Assembly (NCBI RefSeq): GCF_008704425.1
Contig: NZ_CP023696.1
Coordinates: 62,001-126,000 of the forward strand
DNA: 64,000 nt
From: Streptomyces fradiae ATCC 10745 = DSM 40063
Lineage (GTDB): Bacteria > Actinomycetota > Actinomycetes > Streptomycetales > Streptomycetaceae
Direction: 5' to 3'
This document shows, piece after piece, positions 17,364 through 25,685 of the stretch. The notes under the pieces are model-generated. The model searched no databases, was not told the DNA's origin, and saw only the letters and a list, made by a program, of their open reading frames with translations. The position numbers and the translations under genes are program-made. How positions within the stretch are numbered: the first letter of the stretch is position 1; each line of letters opens with the position of its first letter.

Positions 17364-18863
17364 TCACGCCGCTTCGGGGGTGCCTCCGTGGAGGCCGCCG
17401 CCTCCGGCGTCGAGGAGCCTGCGCCGGATGGCCGTCCGGATGCGGCGGGCGCAGTCCAGGTACACCTCGGGGGGCTGGCCGGCGGGGTTGGGGATGTCGC
17501 CGTGCGGGTCGAGGCACAGGACGCGGGCCGCCGTGCCGGGGGCGAGGGCGAGCACCTCGTCGCGCTGCGCGCCGGTCATGCAGTACACGACCGCGCTGCG
17601 GCGGCACAGGTCGGCGGTGAGGGGCCGTGCCCGGTGGCAGCGGGCCCGCCTGCGCGCCGAGTGGACGCCGAGGCTCTCCAGCGCGGCGCGCGCGTACGGG
17701 GACATCGGGTCGCGGTGGCGGCGCGCCGCGGGTGCGACATGCAGTCCGGCGCTGGTGAAGCGCGGGGCGCCGGCCCGGCCGGCGGCCTTGCGGCGGGCCG
17801 CCTCGTGGCGGGCGATGTGCTCCGCGAGCGGTGAGCGCGAGGTGTTGTTGCCGCACACGAAGACGACCTGCCCGGTCCGGCCGGCGGGGGCGCGCAGCCC
17901 GGCGAGCGCGGGGGCGGACAGGGCCGCGACGGCGGCGACCACCAGGACCAGCGCGAGCAGTTCCCCACCCGTCGGCGTGGGCGTCCCCGCCAGGTGGTGC
18001 AGGGCGTAGGCGGCGGCGAGGCCCGAGACGAGGCTCGCGCAGCGGTTCGCCGGCACGCACCAGGTCAGGGCGCGCCGGTCGAGGTAGATGAGCGTTCCGA
18101 AGACGAACAGCACCTCGTACGCCACGCCCACGGCGGCGGCCGTCCACGCGTGCGGCGTGGCCAGGAAGGACGTGAACCCGGTGCGCAGCGCCGGGTGCCC
18201 GGCGAGCGCCCCGGCGGCCAGCAGCAGGACGAGGAAGACGGGGGCGGCGGCGTGCTCGACCGCGAAGTACCGGCGGTCGGTGGCGTGCGAGCCGGTCTTG
18301 GCGACGCGGCTCATGAGGTCGAAGCGCGCGACGTAGCCGACGAGGTACACGCCGAGGCAGAGCAGTGCGGGGAGGGCCAGGTGGTGGTCCCGGACCCCGC
18401 CCAGCGCGACCAGCACGGCGGCCAGGCTGCACAGCAGCGCGGCCCACGCCGAGCGGGTGACGTGCCGGCCGCGCACCTTGTCCACCAGCGGGGATATCGC
18501 CAGGACGCCGCCGCGCATCAGCAGCAGGACGAGCAGGACCGAGGTGCCCGTGAAGGTGAAGGCCAGGGTGGTCGTCCCGACGACGAGCGAGGCGAAGAAC
18601 CCGGCGGCGAGGACGGGCCCGTACGGCGGGAGGGCGGCTTCCCCGCGGCCGGGCGCGGGGCCGCCTGGTCGCGCGTACCGCCACCAGCCGCTGAGCACGA
18701 GGAGCAGCGGCATGACGGCCAGTTGGCCGAGGGCGGCCGCCGGGAGGAGGACCAGGCCGTCCACCGGGCCCGCGGCCGCGCCGGACATCTCGAGGACGAG
18801 GGTCTTCAGCAGCATGACGTACGGGATGTAGGAGATGAGGTATCCGAGGACCAGCCAGGCCAT
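17364..18863 (-). CDS. Multi-spanning membrane protein fused to a low-Mr tyrosine phosphatase domain
   Basis: A 499-aa two-part protein. Residues about 1-325 hold roughly ten hydrophobic helices, resembling drug/metabolite-type transporters. Residues about 330-490 form a low-molecular-weight protein tyrosine phosphatase: the P-loop VCGNNTSRS contains Cys337 and Arg343 in C-X5-R spacing, followed by SPLAEHIARHEA, and LCLDPHGDIPNP carries the DP general-acid motif. Free LMW-PTPs in actinobacteria act on tyrosine-phosphorylated regulators and polysaccharide kinases. Here the phosphatase should be held at the cytoplasmic face. The membrane part has WCVPANRCASLVSG, which might bind a ligand. I know no characterised protein with this order. 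Confidence 0.8.
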   Translation of the reverse strand: MAWLVLGYLISYIPYVMLLKTLVLEMSGAAAGPVDGLVLLPAAALGQLAVMPLLLVLSGWWRYARPGGPAPGRGEAALPPYGPVLAAGFFASLVVGTTTLAFTFTGTSVLLVLLLMRGGVLAISPLVDKVRGRHVTRSAWAALLCSLAAVLVALGGVRDHHLALPALLCLGVYLVGYVARFDLMSRVAKTGSHATDRRYFAVEHAAAPVFLVLLLAAGALAGHPALRTGFTSFLATPHAWTAAAVGVAYEVLFVFGTLIYLDRRALTWCVPANRCASLVSGLAAAYALHHLAGTPTPTGGELLALVLVVAAVAALSAPALAGLRAPAGRTGQVVFVCGNNTSRSPLAEHIARHEAARRKAAGRAGAPRFTSAGLHVAPAARRHRDPMSPYARAALESLGVHSARRRARCHRARPLTADLCRRSAVVYCMTGAQRDEVLALAPGTAARVLCLDPHGDIPNPAGQPPEVYLDCARRIRTAIRRRLLDAGGGGLHGGTPEAA

Positions 18864-19382
18864 TTCCGCTCTCCTTCGGGCGGGCGCGGGGCGGCGCGCT
18901 CACCCTGCCCCGCGGGGACCGCGCACCGGGAGGCGGCGGCCGCGGTGCCGTGCCCGTATCCGGAGCCGCGCCGCGGCGGCGGGGCGGCACGGTGGCGGGT
19001 GGCGGCGGACTCGGACCGGGTGGCGACCGGGAGGGATTGACGCGTACGGGACAACCGGACGGCCGGCTGGTGGGGCGGCCGGCGAGCACCAGCGTGAACC
19101 GCGGATCCCGGCCCCACAAGGCGCGTCGCACGCGGAGCCGGGCGTACCGGGGGCACTGCGGGCGCGTCCGGCCGGAGGGACCGCGCGCGCGTCGTGCACG
19201 CCCGCTCACGCTCCGCTCCCCCGCTCCGGCACCGGCGGGGTGGCGCGCGCCGGGCCGTGCGAGACTCGTGGGAGGCGCCGCGAACTCGTGCGAATTTCAT
19301 GGGCATGCCGGTGGGAGTTGTGGGTAGGCGCGCCTCGACGGCCCGTGAAGGGCCGGGTGCATCCGTGTATGGAGGAGGGACG
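18864..19382. other. Divergent intergenic region upstream of the sigma factor gene
   Basis: About 520 bp between the phosphatase fusion and the sigma factor. It contains a SigB-type promoter candidate at 19303-19327. No other gene is convincing. Confidence 0.5.
19303..19327 (+). promoter_or_regulatory. SigB-type promoter candidate for the sigma factor gene
   Basis: GCAT, 15 nt, GGGTAG, then GCGCGCC. The same boxes with the same spacing occur before the DUF5133 gene. If real, the sigma factor activates its own gene, as is common for SigB-class factors. Confidence 0.6.
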
Positions 19383-20234
19383 ATGACGGTGGCGACGACC
19401 GACACGAGGACCGGGGCCAAGAGCGGTATCGCCATGTTGCCGGAGGTGGAGGACCCCCGGAACGTCCCGCCGAAGGACGCTCGGGCGCTGACCAAGCTGT
19501 TCCTGGAGCAGCTCGCGGTGCTCGAGGAGGGCACCCACGAGTACCAGTACGCCCGCAACACGCTCATCGAGATGAACATGTCCCTCGTGCGGTACGCGGC
19601 GGGCCGGTTCCGCAGCCGCGGCGACGAGATGGACGACATCGTCCAGGTGGGCATGATCGGCCTGATCAAGGCCATCGACCGGTTCGAGCTGAGCCGCGAG
19701 GTCGAGTTCACGACGTTCGCCGTGCCGTACATCGTCGGCGAGATCAAGCGGTTCTTCCGCGACACCTCGTGGGCCGTGCACGTGCCGCGCCGCCTCCAGG
19801 AGGCGCGCGTCGAGCTGGCGCGGGCGACCGAGGAGCTGCGCAGCCGGCTGGGGCGCACGCCGACCGTACGGGAGCTGTCGGAGCTGATGAACCTCTCCGA
19901 GGACGAGGTCATCGAGGCCCGGCTCGCGTCGAACGGCTACAACTCGTCGTCCCTCGACGCCGCAATCGGCGGCGACGAGACCGGGGAGACCGCTCTCGCG
20001 GACTTCATCGGCGCCGAGGACCCGGCGATGGAGCTGGTGGAGGACTTCCAGTCCCTCGCCCCGCTGATCAGCCGGCTGGACGAGCGGGACCGGCTGATCC
20101 TGCACCTGCGGTTCGTCGAGGAGCTCACCCAGGCGCAGATCGGCGAACAGCTCGGCTGCTCCCAGATGCACGTGTCGCGGCTGCTGTCGCGCACCCTGAA
20201 GCGCCTGCGTGAGGGCATGCTCACCACCCGCTGA
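19383..20234 (+). CDS. SigB/SigF-subfamily RNA polymerase sigma factor
   Basis: A 283-aa group 3 sigma factor. Region 2 is at about 55-125 (NTLIEMNMSLVRYAAGRF, MDDIVQVGMIGLIKAIDRFE, EFTTFAVPYIVGEIKRFFRD), region 3 at about 135-200 (PRRLQEARVELARATEELRSRLGRTPTVREL) and region 4 at about 225-280 (ERDRLILHLRFVEELTQAQIGEQLGCSQMHVSRLLSRTL). This matches the Streptomyces SigB/F/G family that directs stress and sporulation genes and is held by RsbW-like proteins. The ATG follows GGAGGAGG by 4-6 nt. An RsbW/STAS pair and three PP2C phosphatases in the same window are candidate regulators. Confidence 0.95.
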   Translation: MTVATTDTRTGAKSGIAMLPEVEDPRNVPPKDARALTKLFLEQLAVLEEGTHEYQYARNTLIEMNMSLVRYAAGRFRSRGDEMDDIVQVGMIGLIKAIDRFELSREVEFTTFAVPYIVGEIKRFFRDTSWAVHVPRRLQEARVELARATEELRSRLGRTPTVRELSELMNLSEDEVIEARLASNGYNSSSLDAAIGGDETGETALADFIGAEDPAMELVEDFQSLAPLISRLDERDRLILHLRFVEELTQAQIGEQLGCSQMHVSRLLSRTLKRLREGMLTTR

Positions 20235-20486
20235 CCCCCGCGAGCCCGCCGCGCTCGCCGCCGCCCACCCGCGACCATCCGGGTGGGCGGCGTTTCCCGT
20301 GCGCGGACGTGCCCGTGGGGCGGGGGTGCGCGTGGGCCCGGGGTTCCCCTGGGTGGGTCCGGGGCGCGCCTGGACGCGGTGCGCGGGAGGGGCGGGGCCC
20401 CGGGTGGGGGCGGGGCGGCCGGTGCGGGGGGGGAGCGGGCGAAAAGCGCTGTCGGCGGGCGGCGGGCGGTGCGTACGATCCGCCGC

Positions 20487-20714
20487 ATGCCACGACCTGA
20501 CGGATTCTCCTGGACCCAGCGTGCCGACGGCACCGTACTGATCACCCATCGCCACCGCCCCGCCGCCACCCTGCGCGGTGCGCGGGCCGCGCGCTTCCTC
20601 GCGGAGGTGGACGCCGGCGACGCCCAGCTCGTGATGGCCCGCTGGACGGGGTCGTACCGGTTCGGCAACGAGCGGCGGGCGCGCCGGCACCCCCGCAACG
20701 CCGGGCGCGTCTGA
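20487..20714 (+). CDS. Small hypothetical protein
   Basis: A 75-aa basic protein (SWTQRADGTVLITHRHRPAA, ARFLAEVDAGDAQLVMARWTGSYRFGNERRARRHPRNAG). No membrane span or signal peptide is seen. It resembles small conserved Streptomyces proteins of unknown function; the rise in charged residues and clear codon bias support coding. It ends 112 bp before the cold shock gene on the other strand. Confidence 0.65.
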   Translation: MPRPDGFSWTQRADGTVLITHRHRPAATLRGARAARFLAEVDAGDAQLVMARWTGSYRFGNERRARRHPRNAGRV

Positions 20715-20770
20715 GCGGAGGTCCGGCTCCGGTGCCGCGAGGAGCCGGAGGGGATCCGGTGGCGGACAGG

Positions 20771-20807
20771 GCACGGCCCCCGGGGCGGATGCCGCCGGGG
20801 GCCGTGC
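20771..20807. terminator. Terminator after the cold shock gene
   Basis: A 13-bp stem, GCACGGCCCCCGG and its complement with an 11-nt loop, lies between the convergent small gene and the cold shock gene. It is likely bidirectional. Confidence 0.82.
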
Positions 20808-20825
20808 CGTCGCCCGCGGTGCGGG

Positions 20826-21029
20826 TCAGGCGGGGGTGATGTTCTCCGCCTGCGGGCCCTTCTGGCCCTGCGTGATGTCGAAGGTCACCGCCTGGCCCTC
20901 CTGGAGCTCGCGGTAACCCGTGGCGTTGATGTTGGAGTAGTGCGCGAAGACGTCCGGACCGCCGCCGTCCTGCGCGATGAAGCCGAAGCCCTTTTCGGAG
21001 TTGAACCACTTCACGGTTCCGCTGGCCAT
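20826..21029 (-). CDS. CspA-family cold shock protein
   Basis: A 67-aa single cold shock domain, the exact length of Streptomyces Csp/ScoF-type proteins. The RNA-binding motifs RNP1 (KGFGFIAQ) and RNP2 (DVFAHYSNI) are both present. Such proteins bind single-stranded nucleic acid and open RNA structure in the cytoplasm. The start ATGGCCAGC was chosen because GAGAGG lies 7 nt before it; another ATG 6 nt upstream is too close to that ribosome site. A hairpin lies about 90 nt upstream in the likely leader. Confidence 0.97.
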   Translation of the reverse strand: MASGTVKWFNSEKGFGFIAQDGGGPDVFAHYSNINATGYRELQEGQAVTFDITQGQKGPQAENITPA

Positions 21030-21114
21030 GCTCATGCCTCTCAGTCGACTTCGGGTCCGCACCGTGCGGGCCCGGAGGTGATCGCCCTGGTTCTCAGGCA
21101 CCGCACAGCAAGAA

Positions 21115-21134
21115 GCCCACGCCTCCGCGTGGGC
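21115..21134 (-). promoter_or_regulatory. Hairpin in the cold shock leader region
   Basis: An 8-bp perfect stem (GCCCACGC, 4-nt loop, GCGTGGGC) followed on the minus strand by TTCTTG. It lies 86-105 nt before the csp start. It may be an attenuator-like or temperature-sensitive leader structure, or a terminator for upstream transcription. Confidence 0.45.
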
Positions 21135-21359
21135 AGGAACTGCGAACCACGACATCTGCAGAAGACGCTACACCGCGACAAGGCTCATCACCAGAGAGCA
21201 ACTGCCCCTGGCTCGTTGGCGTCGCCGGGCAGCCGGGTCCCGCAGGCCCCCTCGGCGCCGCGCCGCCACCTGTCCTTCCGCGTGCGGGCCGCCGGTCCTT
21301 CAGGGCCCGTTCCCCGCCTGTTCCGTGCCGGTTCCGCCTGCCTTTCGGCCACCTGCCCC

Positions 21360-21403
21360 GCGCCTTCCACGCGCCTTCCACGCAGCTTCCACGCACCTTC
21401 CCC
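21360..21403. repeat. Four direct repeats of 11 bp
   Basis: Units GCGCCTTCCAC, GCGCCTTCCAC, GCAGCTTCCAC and GCACCTTCCCC follow one another without gaps. A period of one helical turn is typical of arrays read by a regulator from one face of the DNA. The rest of 21030-21603 holds no gene. Confidence 0.75.
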
Positions 21404-21603
21404 GTGGATTGCGCGGACGTTCGGCGGCGGCGGGCCTCCCCCGGCCGGGCGTTCCCGCTCCTTCGTTCGGCCTACGGACACCAGACCGCCGACCGGGTGA
21501 CCCGACGGGCGGCCGGGCGTACGGCCGAGCCCCCGGCCGGTGCGGCGCCGGGGGCTCGTCGGGGCTCGCCGGGAGGGGCACGCCCCCGGGCCCGGCGGTC
21601 CGT

Positions 21604-22068
21604 TCAGAGGCGGCCGCCCGTGAGCCGCGTGACGGGGCCCTGGGCGCGCCGGACGGAGGCCCGGCCGCCCGCGAAGGCCCCGACCGCCACGGCCGCGGCT
21701 GCGGCCACGCCGCCCGCGGTGACGGGGTTCGCCCTGAGGGCGCCCAGCGCCGGGACGGCGGCTTTGCGCCAGACGCCGTTGACGGTCGTGGTGAGCGCCT
21801 GGGTGGAGGTGCCGAGGAGGCCGGCCGCCTTCGCGGCCGTCTCGCCCGCCTTGCCCGCGGCCTCGCCGGTGGACTTCCGGGCGGCTGCGGCGGTCTTCCT
21901 CGCGGTGCCGCCGGCCTTGCCCGCCGCCCTCCGTGCGCCGCCGCCGGCGCTCCCGGCGCCCTGGCGGGCCGTCTTGGCGGCCGTACCGGCGGCGGACGCG
22001 GCCTTGCCGCTCGCGGAGCCCTCGTTCGCCTCGGTGCCCTTGCTCTGGTTCTTGTCCGTTTCGCTCAT
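21604..22068 (-). CDS. Ala/Gly/Lys-rich hydrophilic protein
   Basis: A 154-aa low-complexity protein. Residues 1-100 are rich in Ala, Gly, Lys, Thr and Arg, with repeated A-[AG]-K-[AT]-A patterns like late-embryogenesis-abundant or histone-H1-like proteins. Residues about 108-135 (PVTAGGVAAAAAVAVGAFAGG) form one hydrophobic segment, and the tail is basic. It may be a membrane-anchored, DNA- or stress-related protein; I cannot name it. The ATG has no ribosome binding site, and a GTTT-N14-GGGTTA box ends 10 nt before it, so translation may be leaderless or nearly so. Confidence 0.7.
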   Translation of the reverse strand: MSETDKNQSKGTEANEGSASGKAASAAGTAAKTARQGAGSAGGGARRAAGKAGGTARKTAAAARKSTGEAAGKAGETAAKAAGLLGTSTQALTTTVNGVWRKAAVPALGALRANPVTAGGVAAAAAVAVGAFAGGRASVRRAQGPVTRLTGGRL

Positions 22069-22078
22069 GGACTGCGCG

Positions 22079-22102
22079 TAACCCGTCTCGGCGCGCGAAA
22101 AC
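22079..22102 (-). promoter_or_regulatory. SigB-like promoter candidate for the Ala-rich protein gene
   Basis: Minus strand: GTTT, 14 nt, GGGTTA, 10 bp from the start codon. The -35 box is ideal; the -10 box departs from GGGTAY in the last two bases. Confidence 0.35.
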
Positions 22103-22164
22103 CGGTGTGGGCGGGTCGCCTTGGGAACGGGCGGCGGTGCGGCGCCGTCGCGCCGGCGGCCGTC

Positions 22165-23466
22165 TCAGTCGATGAGGCCCAGGCGGACCGCCTGGACTCC
22201 GGCGGCGAAGCGGCTGTCGGCGCCGAGCTTGGCGACCAGTCCGGTCAGGAGGCGGCGCAGGGTGCGCTCCGAGCAGCCCAGCCTGCGGGCGATGGCCTCG
22301 TCCTTCGCCCCGGCGGCGAGGAGGGCCAGCACCTCCCGCTCCCTGGGCGAGTAGTCCTCGGGCGCGCCGCCGGTGCCGGGGCGCCGCACCGTGGACGCGG
22401 CCGGATGGCCGGTGGCCCAGTGGTGTTCGAAGACGCGGACGAAGGAGTCGGCCAGGCGCGCGCTGTGCAGGATGACGTCGCCCGAGGTCTCGTGCCGCCC
22501 GTCGGCCGCTCCCACGGCCATGACGGTGACGGCCCGGTCGAAGACGTTGAGGTGCAGCGGGACGGTCGAGGCCACGCGCACCCGGGCGCCGTGGTCCATC
22601 AGCGCGGAGAGGTACCGGGCGACGCCGGTGCCCCGCAGGGCGCGGACGGCGACCAGGACGCGCAGGTCCACGCCGCGTTCCAGCAGCCGCACGTCGGACA
22701 TGAGGCCCGCTTCCAGCACGTCCCGTCCGGGGAAGGCGGTGCGCATGCACAGCAGCTGCTCCCGGCAGAGGGCGTCCAGGTCCTCCAGCCGGTCGCGGAG
22801 CCTGCCCCGGTCCTCGAAGAACTCCGCCTCGACGGTCTCCCACCGGGTCGGCGCCATGCCGGGCAGGAGCCGCAGCACGTCGTCCACGGCGTCGAGTCCG
22901 CGGTGGAGTTCCTCGCGGTACCGGTCGATGCGGGAGCGGTGCTCGGCGACCAGGTCGTGCAGGGCCCGCTGGGGTGAGCGCACCTGTCCGTGCGCCTCGT
23001 CGAGGAGCCTCCGCTCGGCGAGCCAGCGGCGTACGTCGCGGGGCAGCCCCCCGGACGCGGGGGCCGTGGAGCCGCGCGCGGCGGCCGTGCGGCCCGGTTC
23101 GGGGGCCGAGCCGGGTGCGGCGGCCGTGGAGCCGGGCAGCGCGCCCGTACCGCCGGGCGCCGGGCCGCCGCCCTTCCCTCCGCGCGGTGCCGCGCCCTCG
23201 CCGCCGGCCTCGCCGCCGCGGGTCTCGCCGCTCCCTGCCATCCGCTGGACGAGGGCCTCGTAGGCGGCCCGGCCCCTCGCCCGCTCCCCGGCGGGGTCGT
23301 CGGCGGGCCGGCCGGCCCGGGCGTCGGCGTCGGCGTCGGCGGACTCCGCGGCCGGAACGCCGGCAGAGGCGCCCGCCGGGGCGCTCCGGCCCGACGGCTC
23401 CCGCGTGCCCGGCGTCGGTGCCGCGGGCCGCCCCGCGGGCGGCCGATGGCGGTTCCTGGGTGACAT
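22165..23466 (-). CDS. LuxR-type HTH transcriptional regulator with disordered N-terminus
   Basis: A 433-aa regulator. Residues 1-~140 are disordered and rich in Ala, Pro, Gly and Asp. Residues about 150-360 are predicted mixed alpha/beta, including a helical stretch with coiled-coil character (LVAEHRSRIDRYREELHRGLDAVDDVLRLLP). The C-terminal ~65 residues are a LuxR/GerE helix-turn-helix: YSPREREVLALLAAGAKDEAIARRLGCSERTLRRLLTGLVAKLG. The middle resembles the TrmB-like sensor part of Streptomyces regulators found near secreted products. The ATG start has no obvious ribosome site, so the N-terminus is uncertain. Target genes unknown; the nearest is the divergent subtilase. Confidence 0.82.
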   Translation of the reverse strand: MSPRNRHRPPAGRPAAPTPGTREPSGRSAPAGASAGVPAAESADADADARAGRPADDPAGERARGRAAYEALVQRMAGSGETRGGEAGGEGAAPRGGKGGGPAPGGTGALPGSTAAAPGSAPEPGRTAAARGSTAPASGGLPRDVRRWLAERRLLDEAHGQVRSPQRALHDLVAEHRSRIDRYREELHRGLDAVDDVLRLLPGMAPTRWETVEAEFFEDRGRLRDRLEDLDALCREQLLCMRTAFPGRDVLEAGLMSDVRLLERGVDLRVLVAVRALRGTGVARYLSALMDHGARVRVASTVPLHLNVFDRAVTVMAVGAADGRHETSGDVILHSARLADSFVRVFEHHWATGHPAASTVRRPGTGGAPEDYSPREREVLALLAAGAKDEAIARRLGCSERTLRRLLTGLVAKLGADSRFAAGVQAVRLGLID

Positions 23467-23913
23467 GAACAGGACGATAGGCGGCTCCGGCGGGGTTTGG
23501 CCACGGCCGGACACCTCCCGTCCACCCGTGTGTCCGCCTCCGGCCACGCCTGATTCGGCCGTGGTCAACTCGGCTCCCCCGTCGATATGTTCATCGCCGC
23601 GCCGGGTGATCGCCCCGGATCCGCAGGGCGGAGACCCCGACCCGCGGCCCGTGGCCCGGCGTGCGCCGGCCGTCCCCGTCACGAGGGACGGGCGACCGGC
23701 GCGGACGGGCCCTCGTACCGCCCGCCTTCGATGCCGTACCGCACGGCAGCCGCCGCGGCGCCCGACGCGCGCCGCGCTGCTCGCCCCGCACGCCGCCGTC
23801 CCCGAACCGCCGGGCGGCTTCGGCCGCCCGTACGACCCGGTGGCGTGCTCCCCCCACCCACCCGGCCGGGCCACCGGCTCCGGCCGGACACACGATGAGG
23901 TGTTCGCTTCCCC
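23467..23913. other. Divergent intergenic region, nothing recognised
   Basis: About 450 bp between the LuxR-type regulator and the subtilase. No palindrome, repeat or RNA gene stands out. Confidence 0.4.
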
Positions 23914-25077
<1,164 letters not shown>

Positions 25078-25127
25078 CAGCGCGCCCCGCGGCCCGTTCC
25101 TGACGGGGCGCCCCGGGGCCGGCACAG

Positions 25128-25160
25128 CGGGCCCGGTCGGCGGATCGCCGGCCGGGCCCG
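25128..25160 (+). terminator. Terminator after the subtilase gene
   Basis: A 15-bp stem with one G-U type mismatch (CGGGCCCGGTCGGCG, loop GAT, CGCCGGCCGGGCCCG), 51 bp after the stop codon. Confidence 0.8.
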
Positions 25161-25315
25161 GCCGCTTCCCGCCCGGCCGCTGCCCGCCCGGCGCACCCGT
25201 ACGGCCGCGCCTGCGGCCCGTCCGGGAGACGGGGCAACCCGCCGGGGCGGGTACGCGTCTTCCCGCGCGAGCGGGCGGGCAGGCCCACCGCCGACGAAGG
25301 GGAGACGAGACCGAC

Positions 25316-25573
25316 GTGAGCAGTGAGAAGGCCCGGAAGCTGTTCGAGGCGCTGGACCTCGACCACGACGGGACGCTGACCCGGGAAGAGGTCATCAACG
25401 CCCTGCGGACGAAGGGACCGACCCTCGCCGCCGCGGGCGACCTGCCGCAGTGGGGGCTGGGCGACACCGACGCCTCCTCGGCGCTCTTCGACAGCGCGGA
25501 CCAGGACGGGGACGCGCTGCTGACGCTGGACGAGTTCGCGGCGGTGGTGGACCGCCGGTTCGGCTGGCGCTGA
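25316..25573 (+). CDS. Two-EF-hand calcium-binding protein
   Basis: An 85-aa calmodulin-like protein. Loop 1 is DLDHDGTLTREE and loop 2 is DQDGDALLTLDE, each with acidic residues at the calcium-coordinating positions; the second is preceded by SALFDSA. No signal peptide is seen, so it is intracellular. Small EF-hand proteins of this kind are common in streptomycetes and thought to buffer or sense calcium; the partner is unknown. The GTG follows GGGGAGACGAG. Confidence 0.93.
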   Translation: MSSEKARKLFEALDLDHDGTLTREEVINALRTKGPTLAAAGDLPQWGLGDTDASSALFDSADQDGDALLTLDEFAAVVDRRFGWR

Positions 25574-25598
25574 AGGGCCGCCGCCCCCACCGACCGTA

Positions 25599-25634
25599 AG
25601 GACCGCAGGGCCTGACGTTCCTATACTGCGGTCC
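25599..25634 (+). promoter_or_regulatory. Promoter and palindromic operator of the MFS exporter gene
   Basis: TATACT (25622-25627) is a near-ideal -10 box; AGGACC sits 17 bp upstream as a weak -35. The inverted repeat GGACCGCAG (25600-25608) and CTGCGGTCC (25626-25634) spans the promoter, so a bound repressor would block it. The transcript should start at or next to the ATG at 25635, giving a leaderless message. Confidence 0.65.
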
Positions 25635-25685
25635 ATGCGACAGCACTTTATATCCGACCGCGCCGCCGTCCGGCCGCCGCGGTGA
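25635..25685 (+). CDS. Leader peptide upstream of the MFS exporter
   Basis: A 16-residue ORF, MRQHFISDRAAVRPPR, that begins about 7 bp after an ideal -10 box, so its message is probably leaderless. Its stop codon overlaps the GTG start of the exporter (GTGA), so translation of the exporter is likely coupled to it. It may act as a regulatory leader peptide or only deliver ribosomes. Too short for composition tests; the call rests on promoter position and overlap. Confidence 0.5.
   Translation: MRQHFISDRAAVRPPR

Noticed and set aside
21360..21403. PhoP (PHO box) assignment of the 11-bp repeats
   Set aside because: The spacing fits, but the unit lacks the GTTCAYYY core.
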